Part shown: piece after piece, positions 1 to 10,100 of the stretch
Numbering within the stretch: the first letter of the stretch is position 1
Layout of the letters: the number at the start of each line of letters is the position of its first letter
NCBI GenBank assembly: GCA_026936335.1
Contig: JAPMXV010000068.1
Location: 299,942-363,941 of the forward strand
DNA length: 64,000 bases
From: Mantamonas sphyraenae
Taxonomy: Eukaryota; CRuMs; Mantamonadidae
Reading direction: 5' to 3'
Made by a program: the position numbers and the translations under genes
Notes under the pieces: model-generated
Database searches by the model: none
Told to the model about the DNA's origin: nothing
What the model saw: only the letters and a program-made list of their open reading frames with translations

Positions 1-408
1 CTGCCCGGCGCCGGTCTGTACTGGGACAACGAGAGCGTGCTGATTGGCGGCATCAACGCCTACGCACGCGACGACTTTCTGCGCACCGCCCACACCGCCT
101 ACTTTGTGACCATTGTGGTGGTGCAGTGGGCCGATCTGCTCATCTGCAAGACGCGTCTGCTGTCCATCTTTGACCAGGGCATGAAGAACGGCCACCTGAA
201 CTTTGGCCTCTTCTCCGAGACCGCCCTGGCCGCCCTGCTGTGCTACGTGCCCTTTGTCAACCAGGTGTTCCTCACCCGTCCCATCCTGTTTGTCCACTGG
301 CTGCCCGGTCTGCCCTTTAGCATCGTCATCTTCATCTACGACGAGGTGCGCAAGATGCTCATCCGCAAGAACCGCGGCGGCTGGCTCGAGCAGAAGACTT
401 ACTACTAA
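1..408 (+). CDS. Na+/K+-ATPase alpha subunit, C-terminal part (5' end outside window)
   Basis: The reading frame is open from base 1 and ends at a TAA at 406-408, giving the last ~135 residues of a P-type IIC ATPase, the plasma-membrane pump exchanging Na+ for K+. Visible hallmarks are QWADLLICKTR, the segment around FDQGMKNGHLNFGLFSETAL (M8-M9 region), the final membrane helices, and a C-terminus ending KTYY. In animal Na+/K+-ATPases the terminal tyrosines (ETYY) help form the third Na+ site, so this end argues for a true Na+/K+ pump rather than an H+ or Ca2+ pump. Family length is about 1,000 residues, so roughly 85% lies upstream of the window. No intron is seen in this part. Confidence 0.94.
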   Translation: MPGAGLYWDNESVLIGGINAYARDDFLRTAHTAYFVTIVVVQWADLLICKTRLLSIFDQGMKNGHLNFGLFSETALAALLCYVPFVNQVFLTRPILFVHWLPGLPFSIVIFIYDEVRKMLIRKNRGGWLEQKTYY

Positions 409-680
409 GTCGACTGTCCGCCATGCCATGATGGGCGCCAACACAAAACCCTCTCGGGGTCACCCCAATTGGCTGGCAGTGACCATAGGTTACCACCACA
501 ACGCACAGTGTCGTTGCGTGTGAGTCACCACCGTTCACTTGCCAGCCAGCGTGGGGGGGAACCAAGTGTTGTTTGTGTGTGCATGTTTGCTTTTGCCACA
601 TAAATCCGCCAGAGGGTATTTCCCACACATTCAGTTTGAAATTCATGTCTTGCGCAGCCGAGGGCAGAGGAAAACCCATC

Positions 681-1586
681 ATGTTTGCACGTCGCAGCGG
701 CGTTGCAATCAGGCACCCACACATGCGCATGTGTGCACACGGCGGCATGGCACGGACGACAGTGATGGAGACACAGGACAGTGGCAGTGGCACTGGCAGT
801 GGCAGTGTGCAGGGACGATGGGGGATGCACCCACGGACGGAGGAGCAGCAGCGCAGGCATGTGAACCTGTTCACGGTGTTCAGTTCAAAGAAGCGGGACG
901 AGAAGCTGGCCAAGGCGAGACGAGACGCAGGCAAGGGGTACTTTGACCAATGGAGCGAATGGAGGGAAATCGAAAAGCGAGGAGGGTGCGAGGTGCAGGA
1001 GTCCCTGGTGGCGGCGGCAGAAGCCGAAACCTTTCCCGCACGGCTGGTGCACCAGGCGGTGCGTGTGGCCGACGGAACCGAGGTGCAGGCGGGAGCGTAT
1101 GCACTGCAGTACAACGACCTGCTTTCCGACGGCGATCCCTTGTTGCAACGCGACGGAAAGGCACAGGGCATGCCGTACGTGCGTGCGTTTGTGTGTTCCC
1201 AGCGGCAATTTGCACAGCACATGGCCGACACGTGGTTTGACGAACTCCTGAGGATAGAAGCACAACAGTCTCAGCTGCGTGTGTACCAGGTGCTCCTTAT
1301 CGAACAGACCCTGTTTCGCTGGGCCCAGGGGTTGACCCTGAAGGCCGTGCGAGAGGGAGCCAAACCCGAACGCCAGGCACACATGCTGGCCCAGCTTCAC
1401 GACCGCGAGGAACAACGCACCGAGATCAATCTCATCAACAATGCCATGGCTTACGTCTTTCTGGTCGACCATCATGGTCGCATGCGATGGACAGGACGAG
1501 GATTGCCCCAGGACCAACACATCGCCGTCCTGCACAAGCAGATCAACAAGCTCGTCCACGAATTGAACAGCAACAAGAGCAAATGA
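681..1586 (+). CDS. ATP10-like mitochondrial ATP synthase assembly factor
   Basis: A 301-residue intronless protein. The C-terminal part has the ATP10-family pattern of a thioredoxin-like fold ending in YVFLVDHHGRMRWTGRG followed by a helix; the middle carries the family's RAFVCSQRQFAQ and FRWAQGLTL stretches. ATP10 proteins work in the mitochondrial inner membrane on assembly of the Fo sector. I chose the ATG at 681 because the residues after it (MFARRSGVAIRHPHMRM) are basic and lack acidic residues, as in a mitochondrial presequence. In-frame ATGs at 573 and 645 are possible but add nothing family-like. The stop is 81 bases before the PSTK start. Family assignment is by remembered pattern and is less certain than for its neighbours. 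Confidence 0.75.
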   Translation: MFARRSGVAIRHPHMRMCAHGGMARTTVMETQDSGSGTGSGSVQGRWGMHPRTEEQQRRHVNLFTVFSSKKRDEKLAKARRDAGKGYFDQWSEWREIEKRGGCEVQESLVAAAEAETFPARLVHQAVRVADGTEVQAGAYALQYNDLLSDGDPLLQRDGKAQGMPYVRAFVCSQRQFAQHMADTWFDELLRIEAQQSQLRVYQVLLIEQTLFRWAQGLTLKAVREGAKPERQAHMLAQLHDREEQRTEINLINNAMAYVFLVDHHGRMRWTGRGLPQDQHIAVLHKQINKLVHELNSNKSK

Positions 1587-1667
1587 TGATAGGGAAGGGA
1601 GGGGAGGGGATGGGATGGGGAATGGGGAGGATGGGATTGGGATGCGCGGGAACCAACACAAAAATGG

Positions 1668-2681
1668 ATGTCGTCGTCAGGCAGCTCCACTCATTCTCGG
1701 CCGGCAGTGGTGCTTGTGTGCATGTGTGGTCTTCCTGGCGCTGGAAAGAGCACGTGGGTGGAACAATGGTGCAGTGACAACGAGGACAGTGAGGGTGTTT
1801 GTGCTGTGGCTAGCATGCTGGACACTCGCAACGTTTGTGTGTGGCGCATCAACTTTGACGCCGCCTTGGCTCAGGCCCTTGACACACAGAGTCGCAATGA
1901 ACACGAGGACGACGATGCAATGGACAGTCAGGCATGGAAGACATCACGAAGGATACCCTACAGCGCATGTTGTGCTCTGTTGGAGGCGTGGGACGCAGGG
2001 ACGGAAGATGCCCTGCAGACGCTGGACGAGGAGACGCGAGGATGTGTGGAGGCGATGGGAGGCAAGGGAAGTGGCACGGGGAACGACGTACACGTGGTCA
2101 TCCTGGACGACAACATGTACTATCACAGCATGCGTCAGGAATACGCCATGTTGGCTAGGGAGAGGGATTTGGGCTGGGTGACAGTGTATGTGGAGACCAG
2201 CGAGACACAGGCGCAGGAGTGGAATGCACAACGGACAGGGAAACAGCGTGTGGAGGCACAGGTGATCACACGCATGGCTGAACGGTTGGAGGCGCCAGGG
2301 AAGGGGGACAATGATCCGTGGACAGTGTGTGTGCACCCGTGTGAGGACATGCGTCTGGCACACGTGAGTGAATTGGTGTGTGCAGAGGCCACACAGCCTC
2401 ACATGCGTACACAGCGACTGGAGAAGGAGCAACAGGAGGAGAAGGACAAGCAAAACGCAGAGAACCCTGTCCATGTGTTGGATTTGACACTCAAGCAACA
2501 CGTGGGTGCACTCATGCAGAAAGTGAGCACAGAAAGGCGCAAGCAGTGTGCACGTGTGCTTGCTGCCATGCGCAAGGACTTGTTGGCTCGGAATCGTCCC
2601 GGGCTCCAGGATGGCAGCCTCACCCTGGAACAGGCTATCGACACATGCACACAGCAATTGAATGCCTGTGTGGACCAATGA
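1668..2681 (+). CDS. L-seryl-tRNA(Sec) kinase (PSTK)
   Basis: A 337-residue intronless protein with an N-terminal P-loop (CGLPGAGKST) and the diagnostic PSTK segment ILDDNMYYHSMRQEYAMLAR, followed by a beta strand matching the family's LGFCQLFLDC region and a downstream RTGKQRVEAQVI stretch. PSTK phosphorylates Ser-tRNA(Sec) to Sep-tRNA(Sec), the substrate that SepSecS converts to selenocysteinyl-tRNA. The related KTI12 family shares the P-loop but not this DDNxYYxSMR signature. Its presence implies that the organism makes selenoproteins. Start codon ATG at 1668; an ATG in another frame lies 4 bases upstream. Confidence 0.85.
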   Translation: MSSSGSSTHSRPAVVLVCMCGLPGAGKSTWVEQWCSDNEDSEGVCAVASMLDTRNVCVWRINFDAALAQALDTQSRNEHEDDDAMDSQAWKTSRRIPYSACCALLEAWDAGTEDALQTLDEETRGCVEAMGGKGSGTGNDVHVVILDDNMYYHSMRQEYAMLARERDLGWVTVYVETSETQAQEWNAQRTGKQRVEAQVITRMAERLEAPGKGDNDPWTVCVHPCEDMRLAHVSELVCAEATQPHMRTQRLEKEQQEEKDKQNAENPVHVLDLTLKQHVGALMQKVSTERRKQCARVLAAMRKDLLARNRPGLQDGSLTLEQAIDTCTQQLNACVDQ

Positions 2682-2797
2682 ACCCCAGGTGGTGTTTGTC
2701 AATCTCTTCATTTTCTTGCGCACGCGCGGAAAATTGTCACCGGCGACTTTTGGATCGCTTCCATTTCGGAGGCGGCGGAAGAAATTCTCCCATCGGC

Positions 2798-3352
2798 TCA
2801 GTTGATGCTGTACAGAGTTCCGGAGAGCACAGTTGCAAAGGTGACCCACAGTGCATAGGGAATCAGGAGGGAGGCACCCAGGCGGTCCTTGCGCCAGAAG
2901 ATGTAGATGAGCGAGTAGACAAAGAGATCAATGCCGATGATCCAGATGAAGGCCAGAAGGAGCAGATGGGCCTGGAAGAAGATGGGCGTCCAGCAGAGGT
3001 TGAAGGCAAGGTGGACGGCATAGAAGCCGAGTTCAAAGCGAGCACGCTTGAAGCTGGCACCTGCGTACCACCATTGACGCCAGGAGGCAATGGCCATGAA
3101 TGTGTAGAGCAGGGTCCACACGGGACCAAACAGCCAGTTGGGAGGCTGAAACACGGGCTTGTGCAAACGGATGAACCATTCGGAACGACCATCGCCACTG
3201 AAGGAGCTGGCAAAGGCCAAGCCGTTGGTGATGAGGATGTTGGCCACCAGCAACCCCCACTTTTTCACAGGCGAAGTCTCCTCCTGCTCCCTCAACAGGG
3301 TCTCTTCGTCCACATTGTCGTCTTCATCCTGGTACTTGTTGTACTTGAACAT
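2798..3352 (-). CDS. TSPO/MBR family protein (translocator protein, tryptophan-rich sensory protein)
   Basis: A 184-residue protein with a ~30-residue acidic N-terminal extension and five predicted membrane helices. It carries the TSPO signatures KPVFQPPNWLFGPVWTLLYT and YAVHLAFNLCWTPIFF. TSPO proteins are small membrane proteins binding cholesterol and/or tetrapyrroles, in animals at the outer mitochondrial membrane. The start is the first ATG that gives the family's N-terminal spacing; the frame stays open further upstream, but that extension would be low-complexity and would run into the divergent PDCD2 gene. Stop codon TGA is complementary to bases 2798-2800. Confidence 0.92.
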   Translation of the reverse strand: MFKYNKYQDEDDNVDEETLLREQEETSPVKKWGLLVANILITNGLAFASSFSGDGRSEWFIRLHKPVFQPPNWLFGPVWTLLYTFMAIASWRQWWYAGASFKRARFELGFYAVHLAFNLCWTPIFFQAHLLLLAFIWIIGIDLFVYSLIYIFWRKDRLGASLLIPYALWVTFATVLSGTLYSIN

Positions 3353-3422
3353 GGTCGGCAGTTTGGTTGGTGTGTGTGGAGCGCAGTCGCATGCAACAAC
3401 CACACACACACACACAGGGCAC
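3353..3422. promoter_or_regulatory. short divergent intergenic region with (CA)n tract
   Basis: Only 70 bases separate the TSPO start (minus strand) from the PDCD2 start (plus strand), so it must hold both promoters. It contains an (AC)n run at about 3401-3418. No TATA-like element is obvious. Promoter function is inferred from position only. Confidence 0.4.
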
Positions 3423-5075
3423 ATGTCATCATCATCGTCATCATCATCATCATCATCTTCAGAGACGCAACGGTGGGAGGAGTACATGGGTCGGTGTGTG
3501 CAAGCACTGGCAGAGAGTGTGGACGGGGACACGGATCGGCTGGAGGAGGAGGAGGAGCAGATGATGGAAGCACAAGGGAAGGATGGAGAGGAGGAAGTGT
3601 CGTATGCACGAGGATGGTACCAACAGGCCCAACTGGCAGTGGCCACACGATACACAGGGGAGCTTGCAGACAAGCCCACGGTGCGCACACTCTGGTCCTG
3701 GTGGGAGAGCAGCACGGGACAACACGTCGACCCAGAGTCCAACCAATGGTATTTGGTGTTGGAACAGTGCATGGACGCAGACACACAACGCACCCGACTC
3801 GGTGGACGTCCCGTGTGGGTGGATCCAAACGCAAGCGACCTTCCAACTGCCCAGGACCTTGCATGCTCCACCTGCAACGAACCCATGGGTCTTGTGTGTC
3901 AACACAGGGTGGTCAGCAAACGTGTGCCATCCTCCACTGTGGTCTATGTGTTTACCTGTGGGCGTAGCAGCTGCCGTGAGTGGAAGGCGTATGCGCAGCA
4001 GAGCCAGGCAGAGACGCAGGCCAAGGGCAACAGCAGCAGCGAGACGGATTCGGGATCCAACAGCACGGGAAACACGTCTGGTGGCACCACAGACACGTGG
4101 AGTGGCAAAGGAGACGAGGACGACGACTGGAAGAAACTGGCCGAAAAGCGCAAGGCAATGCTGGCCGCGAAAAAGGCAGCGAAAAAGGCCAAACAAGGAG
4201 GGGGAAAGGGAAGCAAGGGAAGCAAGGGAGGCAAGGGAGGAAAGGGAGGGAAAGGTACAAAGGGGGTTGCACAGACACAAGAGGAGTCAGAGAAGGAGGA
4301 GGAGGAGCAACAGGGACCCGAGGTGGACACGACACGGATCACAGGGCAGGTGGCACCCAACCAGCTGTTCTTTGGTCACGAAGTGAGCATGGAAAAGGAA
4401 ATGACGGCATCTGCCATGGCCAAGAAGACGGGAGGGCATGGATCCTCCTTGGATGATCTGGACGAAGAAACACAGGAGATGGCAAGGGAGGCAGAAGAGG
4501 TGAGTGGAAGTGGAGGCAATAGCAGCAGTAGCAGTGGCAGTGGATCAAGTAGTGGACGTGGAAGTACAGCAGTGGAGGGGTACGAGGTGCAGGGGGATCC
4601 GATGGCGGCAGTGTTTCACAATCGGCTCCAGCGGCAACCGTACCAGGTGCTTCGTGAGGGCTTGCAGCCATTGTGGAGCAGCGAGTGTAGGCCTGTGGTG
4701 TGTGGGGTGCAAGGAGAGGGCACAGGGACGGGTCCAGCAGCATGGTCATGCACACAATGTGGCGAAACCTTGGTGTATCTGTTCCAACTCATGCCAGCCG
4801 CCCTCAACGCGTTGCAACGGGTGGAGATGGCAGAAGGAGAGGAGGATGGGGAAGAGGAGGAGGAGGAGGGGGAGGAGGTGCAGGAGAAGCAGGACAAGGA
4901 GATGGAGGCGTTCAAGAGGAAAGCAGCTGCACTCAAGGCTCTATTGGATCAAGAGATGGAATGGCAGGTGGCGTGTGTGTACATGTGCTTGAGTGAGGCG
5001 TGTGTGTCGTCGGGAAAGAGCACGCCTGCGTTGGCCATGGCAGTGCAGTATGAAGATGAGGAGGGGAGTGAGTGA
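3423..5075 (+). CDS. PDCD2/PDCD2L family protein (ribosomal protein uS5 chaperone family)
   Basis: A 550-residue intronless protein. The N-terminal PDCD2 pattern is LGGRPVWVDP followed by a Cys pair in LACSTCNEPMGLVCQ and a second Cys pair in TCGRSSC (a MYND-like zinc-binding element). The C-terminal PDCD2_C domain shows a Gln-rich start (NRLQRQPYQVLR), PLWSSE, a WSCTQCGETLVYLFQLMPAALN core, and a final Cys-containing strand. Family members chaperone the 40S protein uS5/RPS2. Unlike the ~350-residue animal proteins, this one has a Ser run and a ~100-residue leader at the N-terminus, plus long Lys/Gly-rich and Glu-rich low-complexity inserts between the domains. The start is the ATG opening the Ser run; ATGs further upstream lie inside the antisense TSPO gene. 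Confidence 0.85.
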   Translation: MSSSSSSSSSSSSETQRWEEYMGRCVQALAESVDGDTDRLEEEEEQMMEAQGKDGEEEVSYARGWYQQAQLAVATRYTGELADKPTVRTLWSWWESSTGQHVDPESNQWYLVLEQCMDADTQRTRLGGRPVWVDPNASDLPTAQDLACSTCNEPMGLVCQHRVVSKRVPSSTVVYVFTCGRSSCREWKAYAQQSQAETQAKGNSSSETDSGSNSTGNTSGGTTDTWSGKGDEDDDWKKLAEKRKAMLAAKKAAKKAKQGGGKGSKGSKGGKGGKGGKGTKGVAQTQEESEKEEEEQQGPEVDTTRITGQVAPNQLFFGHEVSMEKEMTASAMAKKTGGHGSSLDDLDEETQEMAREAEEVSGSGGNSSSSSGSGSSSGRGSTAVEGYEVQGDPMAAVFHNRLQRQPYQVLREGLQPLWSSECRPVVCGVQGEGTGTGPAAWSCTQCGETLVYLFQLMPAALNALQRVEMAEGEEDGEEEEEEGEEVQEKQDKEMEAFKRKAAALKALLDQEMEWQVACVYMCLSEACVSSGKSTPALAMAVQYEDEEGSE

Positions 5076-5115
5076 ATGCGTGAGTGACCCAGAATTGACA
5101 CAGATGGTCATCTCA

Positions 5116-7002
5116 TCACACGTAGCTGCTGAACACTTCGGTGTAGGTGCTCTCAAAGTGCGAGTAGAGGTCGGGGTTGTTTGTACGCAGGACATCGGGG
5201 GCTTCGGCAAAGCAGACAAAGAGGGAGACGACGGCGCTCTCGACCACCTCCATGCAGGTGAGCATCATGACAAAGCCAATGAAGAAGCCAATGGAGACAG
5301 CCACAGGCCAATCGGCACTCATGGAACGGGAGGTGTAGGCCCAAATGCCCGACACACAGGCGGTGATGACGCCGCCGACGAGACAGCCAAACCAGAGCAC
5401 GTTTGCCACCAGGTTGTCGTTGACAATGGCCTTGAAACCACGCTCCTTGATGAGCTCCCATGTGTCTCGGGAGGCCTGGCAGTAGGTCTTTCCATAGATG
5501 GCGACCTGGGTGAAGGCATAGAGGTTGAAGTAGGAGACGAGATCGTCCAGGCAGGCCATGAGCATGTCCAGCAGACGCAAGAGGGCCACGTGCTTCTCTG
5601 CACGCTTGCGCAGCTGGTGAACAATGGAACGGGCTGTTTTGACGAGGGCAATGAGGAGGGAGCCAAAGCAGATGGAACCAAAGGAGGTGGTGACGGAACG
5701 GTACCACGCCTTGCGGGTTGGGTTCAGGGGCATGGCGGTGGTGTTGTCCAGGAAGTACCAGGTGGCCATGGTGCCTGCAGTGGTGGTGTGCACCACATTC
5801 TTGATCACCTGAGAGGTCCAGAAGAAGCTAAACACCAGAAAGACGGCCAGCCAATTCTTGTGGCCCGTGTCCAGCGTCAGGGCAGCCGCACTGGCAAACA
5901 CCCACACCATCAGCCACAGAAATTGGGCCAACAGCGCCGCATAGGCCACACGCACAATGCCCGGGAAGCGTTCCAGAAGGGAGGCCACTGTCTGGAGCAG
6001 AGCCGTGGCAAACGGAATCCGGTGTCGCCACGAGTAGTAGAAGAAGGCCGAGGCTGCGGCAGCAAGCAGGAACATGACACCGGCAAACCACAGCTGGGTG
6101 TAGAACATGACACCAGCACCTGCCACGTTCCACAGCACAGAGGCCCACATGGTCAGCTTGATCAGCGTGCTGGCGTACTGTTTGATAAAGTGCAGCCACA
6201 GCGACGCAAGCAACACGCCCACCACCATGCACGTGACACCTGTTGTGTCGTCACACACACACACACACGCACACACACACACAAGAGTGTACAACCCAAT
6301 GGTGTGTTTCATACCGGGGCAACGTGAGGACGCAGGGAGGTGTGTGTCAGCGTTGGGAGAGAGTGGAGGCAGCAGCTTTCGCAGAATTCTCGCTCAGCCC
6401 GCAAACGCGCTCACTCTCTCTCTCACACACTCTCACACACGTACCGATGGAAGCGACGACCTTTGCGGCCGTTGGGGTGAAGGAGGCATCCTTGCGGATG
6501 GAGTCAAGAGCAGCCTTTTCCTGGGGGTCGTCGTCGCGCAGCCAGGAGATGGAGAGGAAGAAGAGGAGGAGAATGGCAAGGAGATCCAACAGGTACAACA
6601 AGGCAAATGCAAAGTCACGTGGCGCATTGTCGTACTTGAAACGGCGTGGTTGCTTGCTCTTGGGCTGTGTGGGCATGTGTCACACCCAACATGGTGTCAA
6701 CACAAGGGCAGGGGGGGGAAGGGGAAGGAAGGGGTGGGCTTTTGTGAAACGGGTGGCATCCGGGGGTCGGGGGTCGGGGGGGAACGAGGAGGAAGACTCA
6801 CCACACCGACAAGGAGCCCCTTGGACTCAAGAGGGACAATGTCATCCTCGTCGTCATCGTTGGGCATGCGACGAAAGCCTTGCTGCTCGTAGGTCTTGTC
6901 CACCTCGCCAATCACAGACACGGGAGTGCCCTTGAAACGGTCTGCCGAGTTGTGGTTGGAGGCTGTGGCACCCGAATCGGCATTGTATGTGCGATCAGCC
7001 AT
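5116..7002 (-). CDS. choline transporter-like protein (CTL/SLC44/PNS1 family)
   Basis: Three exons on the minus strand: 6802-7002, 6445-6664 and 5116-6239. The introns are 137 and 205 nt with GTGAGT/CAG and GTACGT/CAG borders. Reading phase matches at both junctions, giving 514 residues, the usual family length. An acidic cytoplasmic N-terminus is followed by about ten membrane segments and the conserved CTL core, with the late LVANVLWFGCLVGGVITACV and IGFFIGFVMMLTCMEVVESA region, then a soluble C-terminal tail. Family members move choline or ethanolamine at plasma or organelle membranes; substrate here is inferred. The second intron contains a (CA)n microsatellite. The divergent neighbour is the myotubularin gene. 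Confidence 0.92.
6240..6444 (-). other. CTL/SLC44 intron 2 carrying a (CA/GT)n microsatellite
   Basis: A 205-nt intron with GTACGT donor and CAG acceptor. On the plus strand it contains an almost uninterrupted (AC)n run near 6251-6283 and CT/CA-rich sequence near 6411-6440. The intron is required to bring the second membrane-domain exon into phase with the first. Confidence 0.75.
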
Positions 7003-7104
7003 TGGGGGCAAGTTGGGAAACGGTGCGGGTTGTTTTGAGAGGTTGCTTTGGTGGGGAACGGGCGTCGAGGGGCAGGGCGATCCAAACAAAACCATTTTTG
7101 GACG

Positions 7105-10100
7105 ATGCTGAGCATTCTGGACCAACCGTTGGCAGACACCTGGTCAGTGGGTTCATTGCCAGAGAGTCTACTGGCGGTGGTGCATGGCCTGGGTGTGTTT
7201 GTGGCAGGCGCAGGGGCCAACCAGCAAGGCTCCTCTTCCTCCCCCTCCTCGTCCAGCTCGTCCTCTTCCTCCTCCTCTTCCTCGGGTGGCAGTGGACGAC
7301 AGAGCAGCAGCAGTCGCATGTCGTCGAAACAACTACAGTGGGACACTGTGGCGGGGGCAGTGGTACGTGGAAGTCTGTACATCACCCAGTACCAAGTGGC
7401 CTTTGTGCCCGACAAGGCTTGGCGTGCACGCGTGTCTCCATTTCGTCTCTTCTTCCCCCACCTGGAAGAGATGAGCAGTGTGGTGGCACGCAGGCAGGTC
7501 GTCCTCCTCCACTTGCGTACAAAGAGCTTTGTCACCGTCTCCTTCCTTCCTCCAGAGGTGGACAAGGGCGGCGTCGCCGCATTGCTCTCCCCAGCCATGA
7601 CCAAACTGTCCACCGCCATGCTTCCACAGGCACAGGCACAGGCACAGTCGCAGGGACAGGCACAGCAACACGAAGAGGCAGGGGACACGGATGGACACAG
7701 TGCACAGGGCAACGGAGGGTCTGCGAAGGGGGGTCATCAGGAATCCTCCAAGAAGGGCGAAACCAAGGACAACCGGGAGTACACCGACGACGTGTTTGTC
7801 GCCATCGATGACGACCACGACACGGTTCGCACGGGCAGGCGGCGACGCACAAGCACCCTGGGCACACATGGAAGTGGGAACAGCAACAGCAATGGCAATG
7901 GCAATGGCAATGGCGAGAGTGTGGAACTTGTGGCATCCCCCAAGAAACAACGCAAGCGCAAACCGCGCAGCAAATCACGTGTAGCCGCAGCAAGGCTTGC
8001 CAAAGTACAGGAAGTGGATCTCAGTGCAGCACACACTCTGATCCGGGCGGCATTGGATGGCAACATGCACCAGCACGTGTACGCAGGGCTGTTTGGGACG
8101 AAGAGCGGGGACGTGGGCTGGAGCGTGTACGATGCGGAAGCAGAGTATGCACGGATGAACATTGGATGGGTGGAAGGGGGTGAGGATGGACAGGCGAGCA
8201 CGGTGGATGCAGGGATGGCACAGGATGAGGATGATGAGGGTGAGGATGGTGATTCTTCGGGACAGCAGCAGGAGGAGGCTCGCATTCGGTTGAGCAGGGT
8301 CAACGACGAGTACCAACTGTGTGCATCGTATCCATCGTTGCTGGCCGTGCCTGCGGGGGTGTCGGATGAACTGTTGGTGGCAGCAGGGTCGTTTCGTAGC
8401 AAGCGGCGCATCCCGGTGGTGTGCTGGTGTGTGCACGACAGCGAGGGCAACACGGGGGCAGTCATTGCACGCAGCAGTCAACCCATGACGGGCATCTCAC
8501 GGTCACGCAGTGAGGAGGATGAGGCGTTGATTGGGGCGTTGATGGAGAGTGGAGGGTCGAAGGAACTGTACTTTGTGGACGCACGGCCCCAGGTGAATGC
8601 ACTGGGCAACATGGTCAAAGGCGCAGGGTACGAGACACTGGACAACTACACCGGCTGCAAGCTACTGTTTATGGACATTGAAAACATCCACGCCATGCAG
8701 TCGTCGGTGCGCAAGATGGCCACGCTGGTGCACAAGGCAGTGGTGGGCAGTGGGGTCGGGGCAGCGGCAGCAGCGAGTGGCACGGGCACAGACGGAACGG
8801 GAGGGGCAGGGACAGCCATGGGCATGGTGGGAGGCAGTACCAGCGCCGGATTGCAGGTGGGGATGCGAGAGTGGTTGAACCAGTTGGCAGACACAGAGTG
8901 GTTGGGTCATGTGCAGGTGGTACTGCGTGCCTCTGTCAAGGTGGCTCAATTGGTGCAGGAGGGTGTGTCATGTGAGGTGCACTGCTCCGACGGATGGGAT
9001 CGCACCTCGCAAATCGTCTCGCTGGCCCAACTCATGCTGGATCCATACTATCGCACCCTGCGTGGCTTCATGGTGCTGGTGGAGAAGGAATGGCTGAGTT
9101 TTGGCCATCGCTTTGCCATGCGTCATGGCCACGCACGCTCTTCCGTGCAGCGCTCCCCTGTGTTTATGCAGTGGATGGACTGCGTGTGGCAAATCATGCA
9201 ACAGTTCCCCAGTGCCTTTGAGTACAACGAAGAGTTGCTCGTGTGTGTCCTCGATGCCTCCTACTCCTGCGAGTACGGCACCTTTCTGGGCAATTGCGAA
9301 CGCGAACGGCGTGAGGAGCGCCTTGCCGAACGCACCCGATCCGTGTGGAGTTGGGTCATTGCACACAGCCAGCAATTCACCAATCCCTTCTATGTGGCAC
9401 AGGAGGAGGCCGTGTTGCCCAGTGTCCACGTGGGCAAGCTGGCCCTGTGGACAAGACTCTTTCTGCGCTCCCACCCGGCCTTTCTGCCGCAACGCGGACA
9501 GGAACGGCGCGTGGAGGCACTGCTGAATCATGTCAAGCGATTGGAGAGGAAGCATGTGGAGTTGAAGGAGCAGCTGCGAACAGCGCACAGGGCGTTGGCA
9601 GAGTTGGAACGCGGAGATGGCGATGGTGACGACGGCGAGGGGGGTGCGGGTATTGCCATAGCAAACGGAGGTCGCAACCAAGGAAACGGAAACAACAACG
9701 CAGGTGGGGGCCGAGGAGGAGGAGGAGGAGGATTGGAACTGAGCGAGAGCGTGTCTGTGATGGAAAGGGGCGACAGTTTGCTTGTGCGAGATCACAGGAC
9801 GGGGATCGATGTGGATGGGCTGATGAAACGGATGGCAGAACAGAGAGAGGTGCAAGCGAGGCAGAACAAGCAGAGGGCAGAGGCAGACGCAGCAGCAGCC
9901 AAGGCAATGATGGCACAGATGGAGGCACATGTACAGGGACAACAGAGGGCAGTGGATGAGGATCAGGCCATCGATTTGTTGTCCAGTCTGCTCACCGAGT
10001 CGTTGGACTACACTTACCCTGTGCACATGCTGTCTGCATCGTCGTTGGCCACAGAGGGCACACCGTGGATTCGGGATTCCGATGTGAACGAGTGTGGCCT

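Noticed and set aside
2378-3967. 529-codon plus-strand open frame
   Set aside because: Runs through the 3' end of PSTK, across antisense TSPO and into PDCD2 in the wrong frame; no domain and no conserved motif.
6243-6290. (CA)n tract as a CTL N-terminal coding segment
   Set aside because: In the minus frame it reads as alternating Cys/Val. The upstream exons splice past it in phase, so it is intronic.
4993-6327. 444-codon plus-strand open frame
   Set aside because: Antisense of the CTL/SLC44 membrane exon; Gly/His/Glu-rich shadow.
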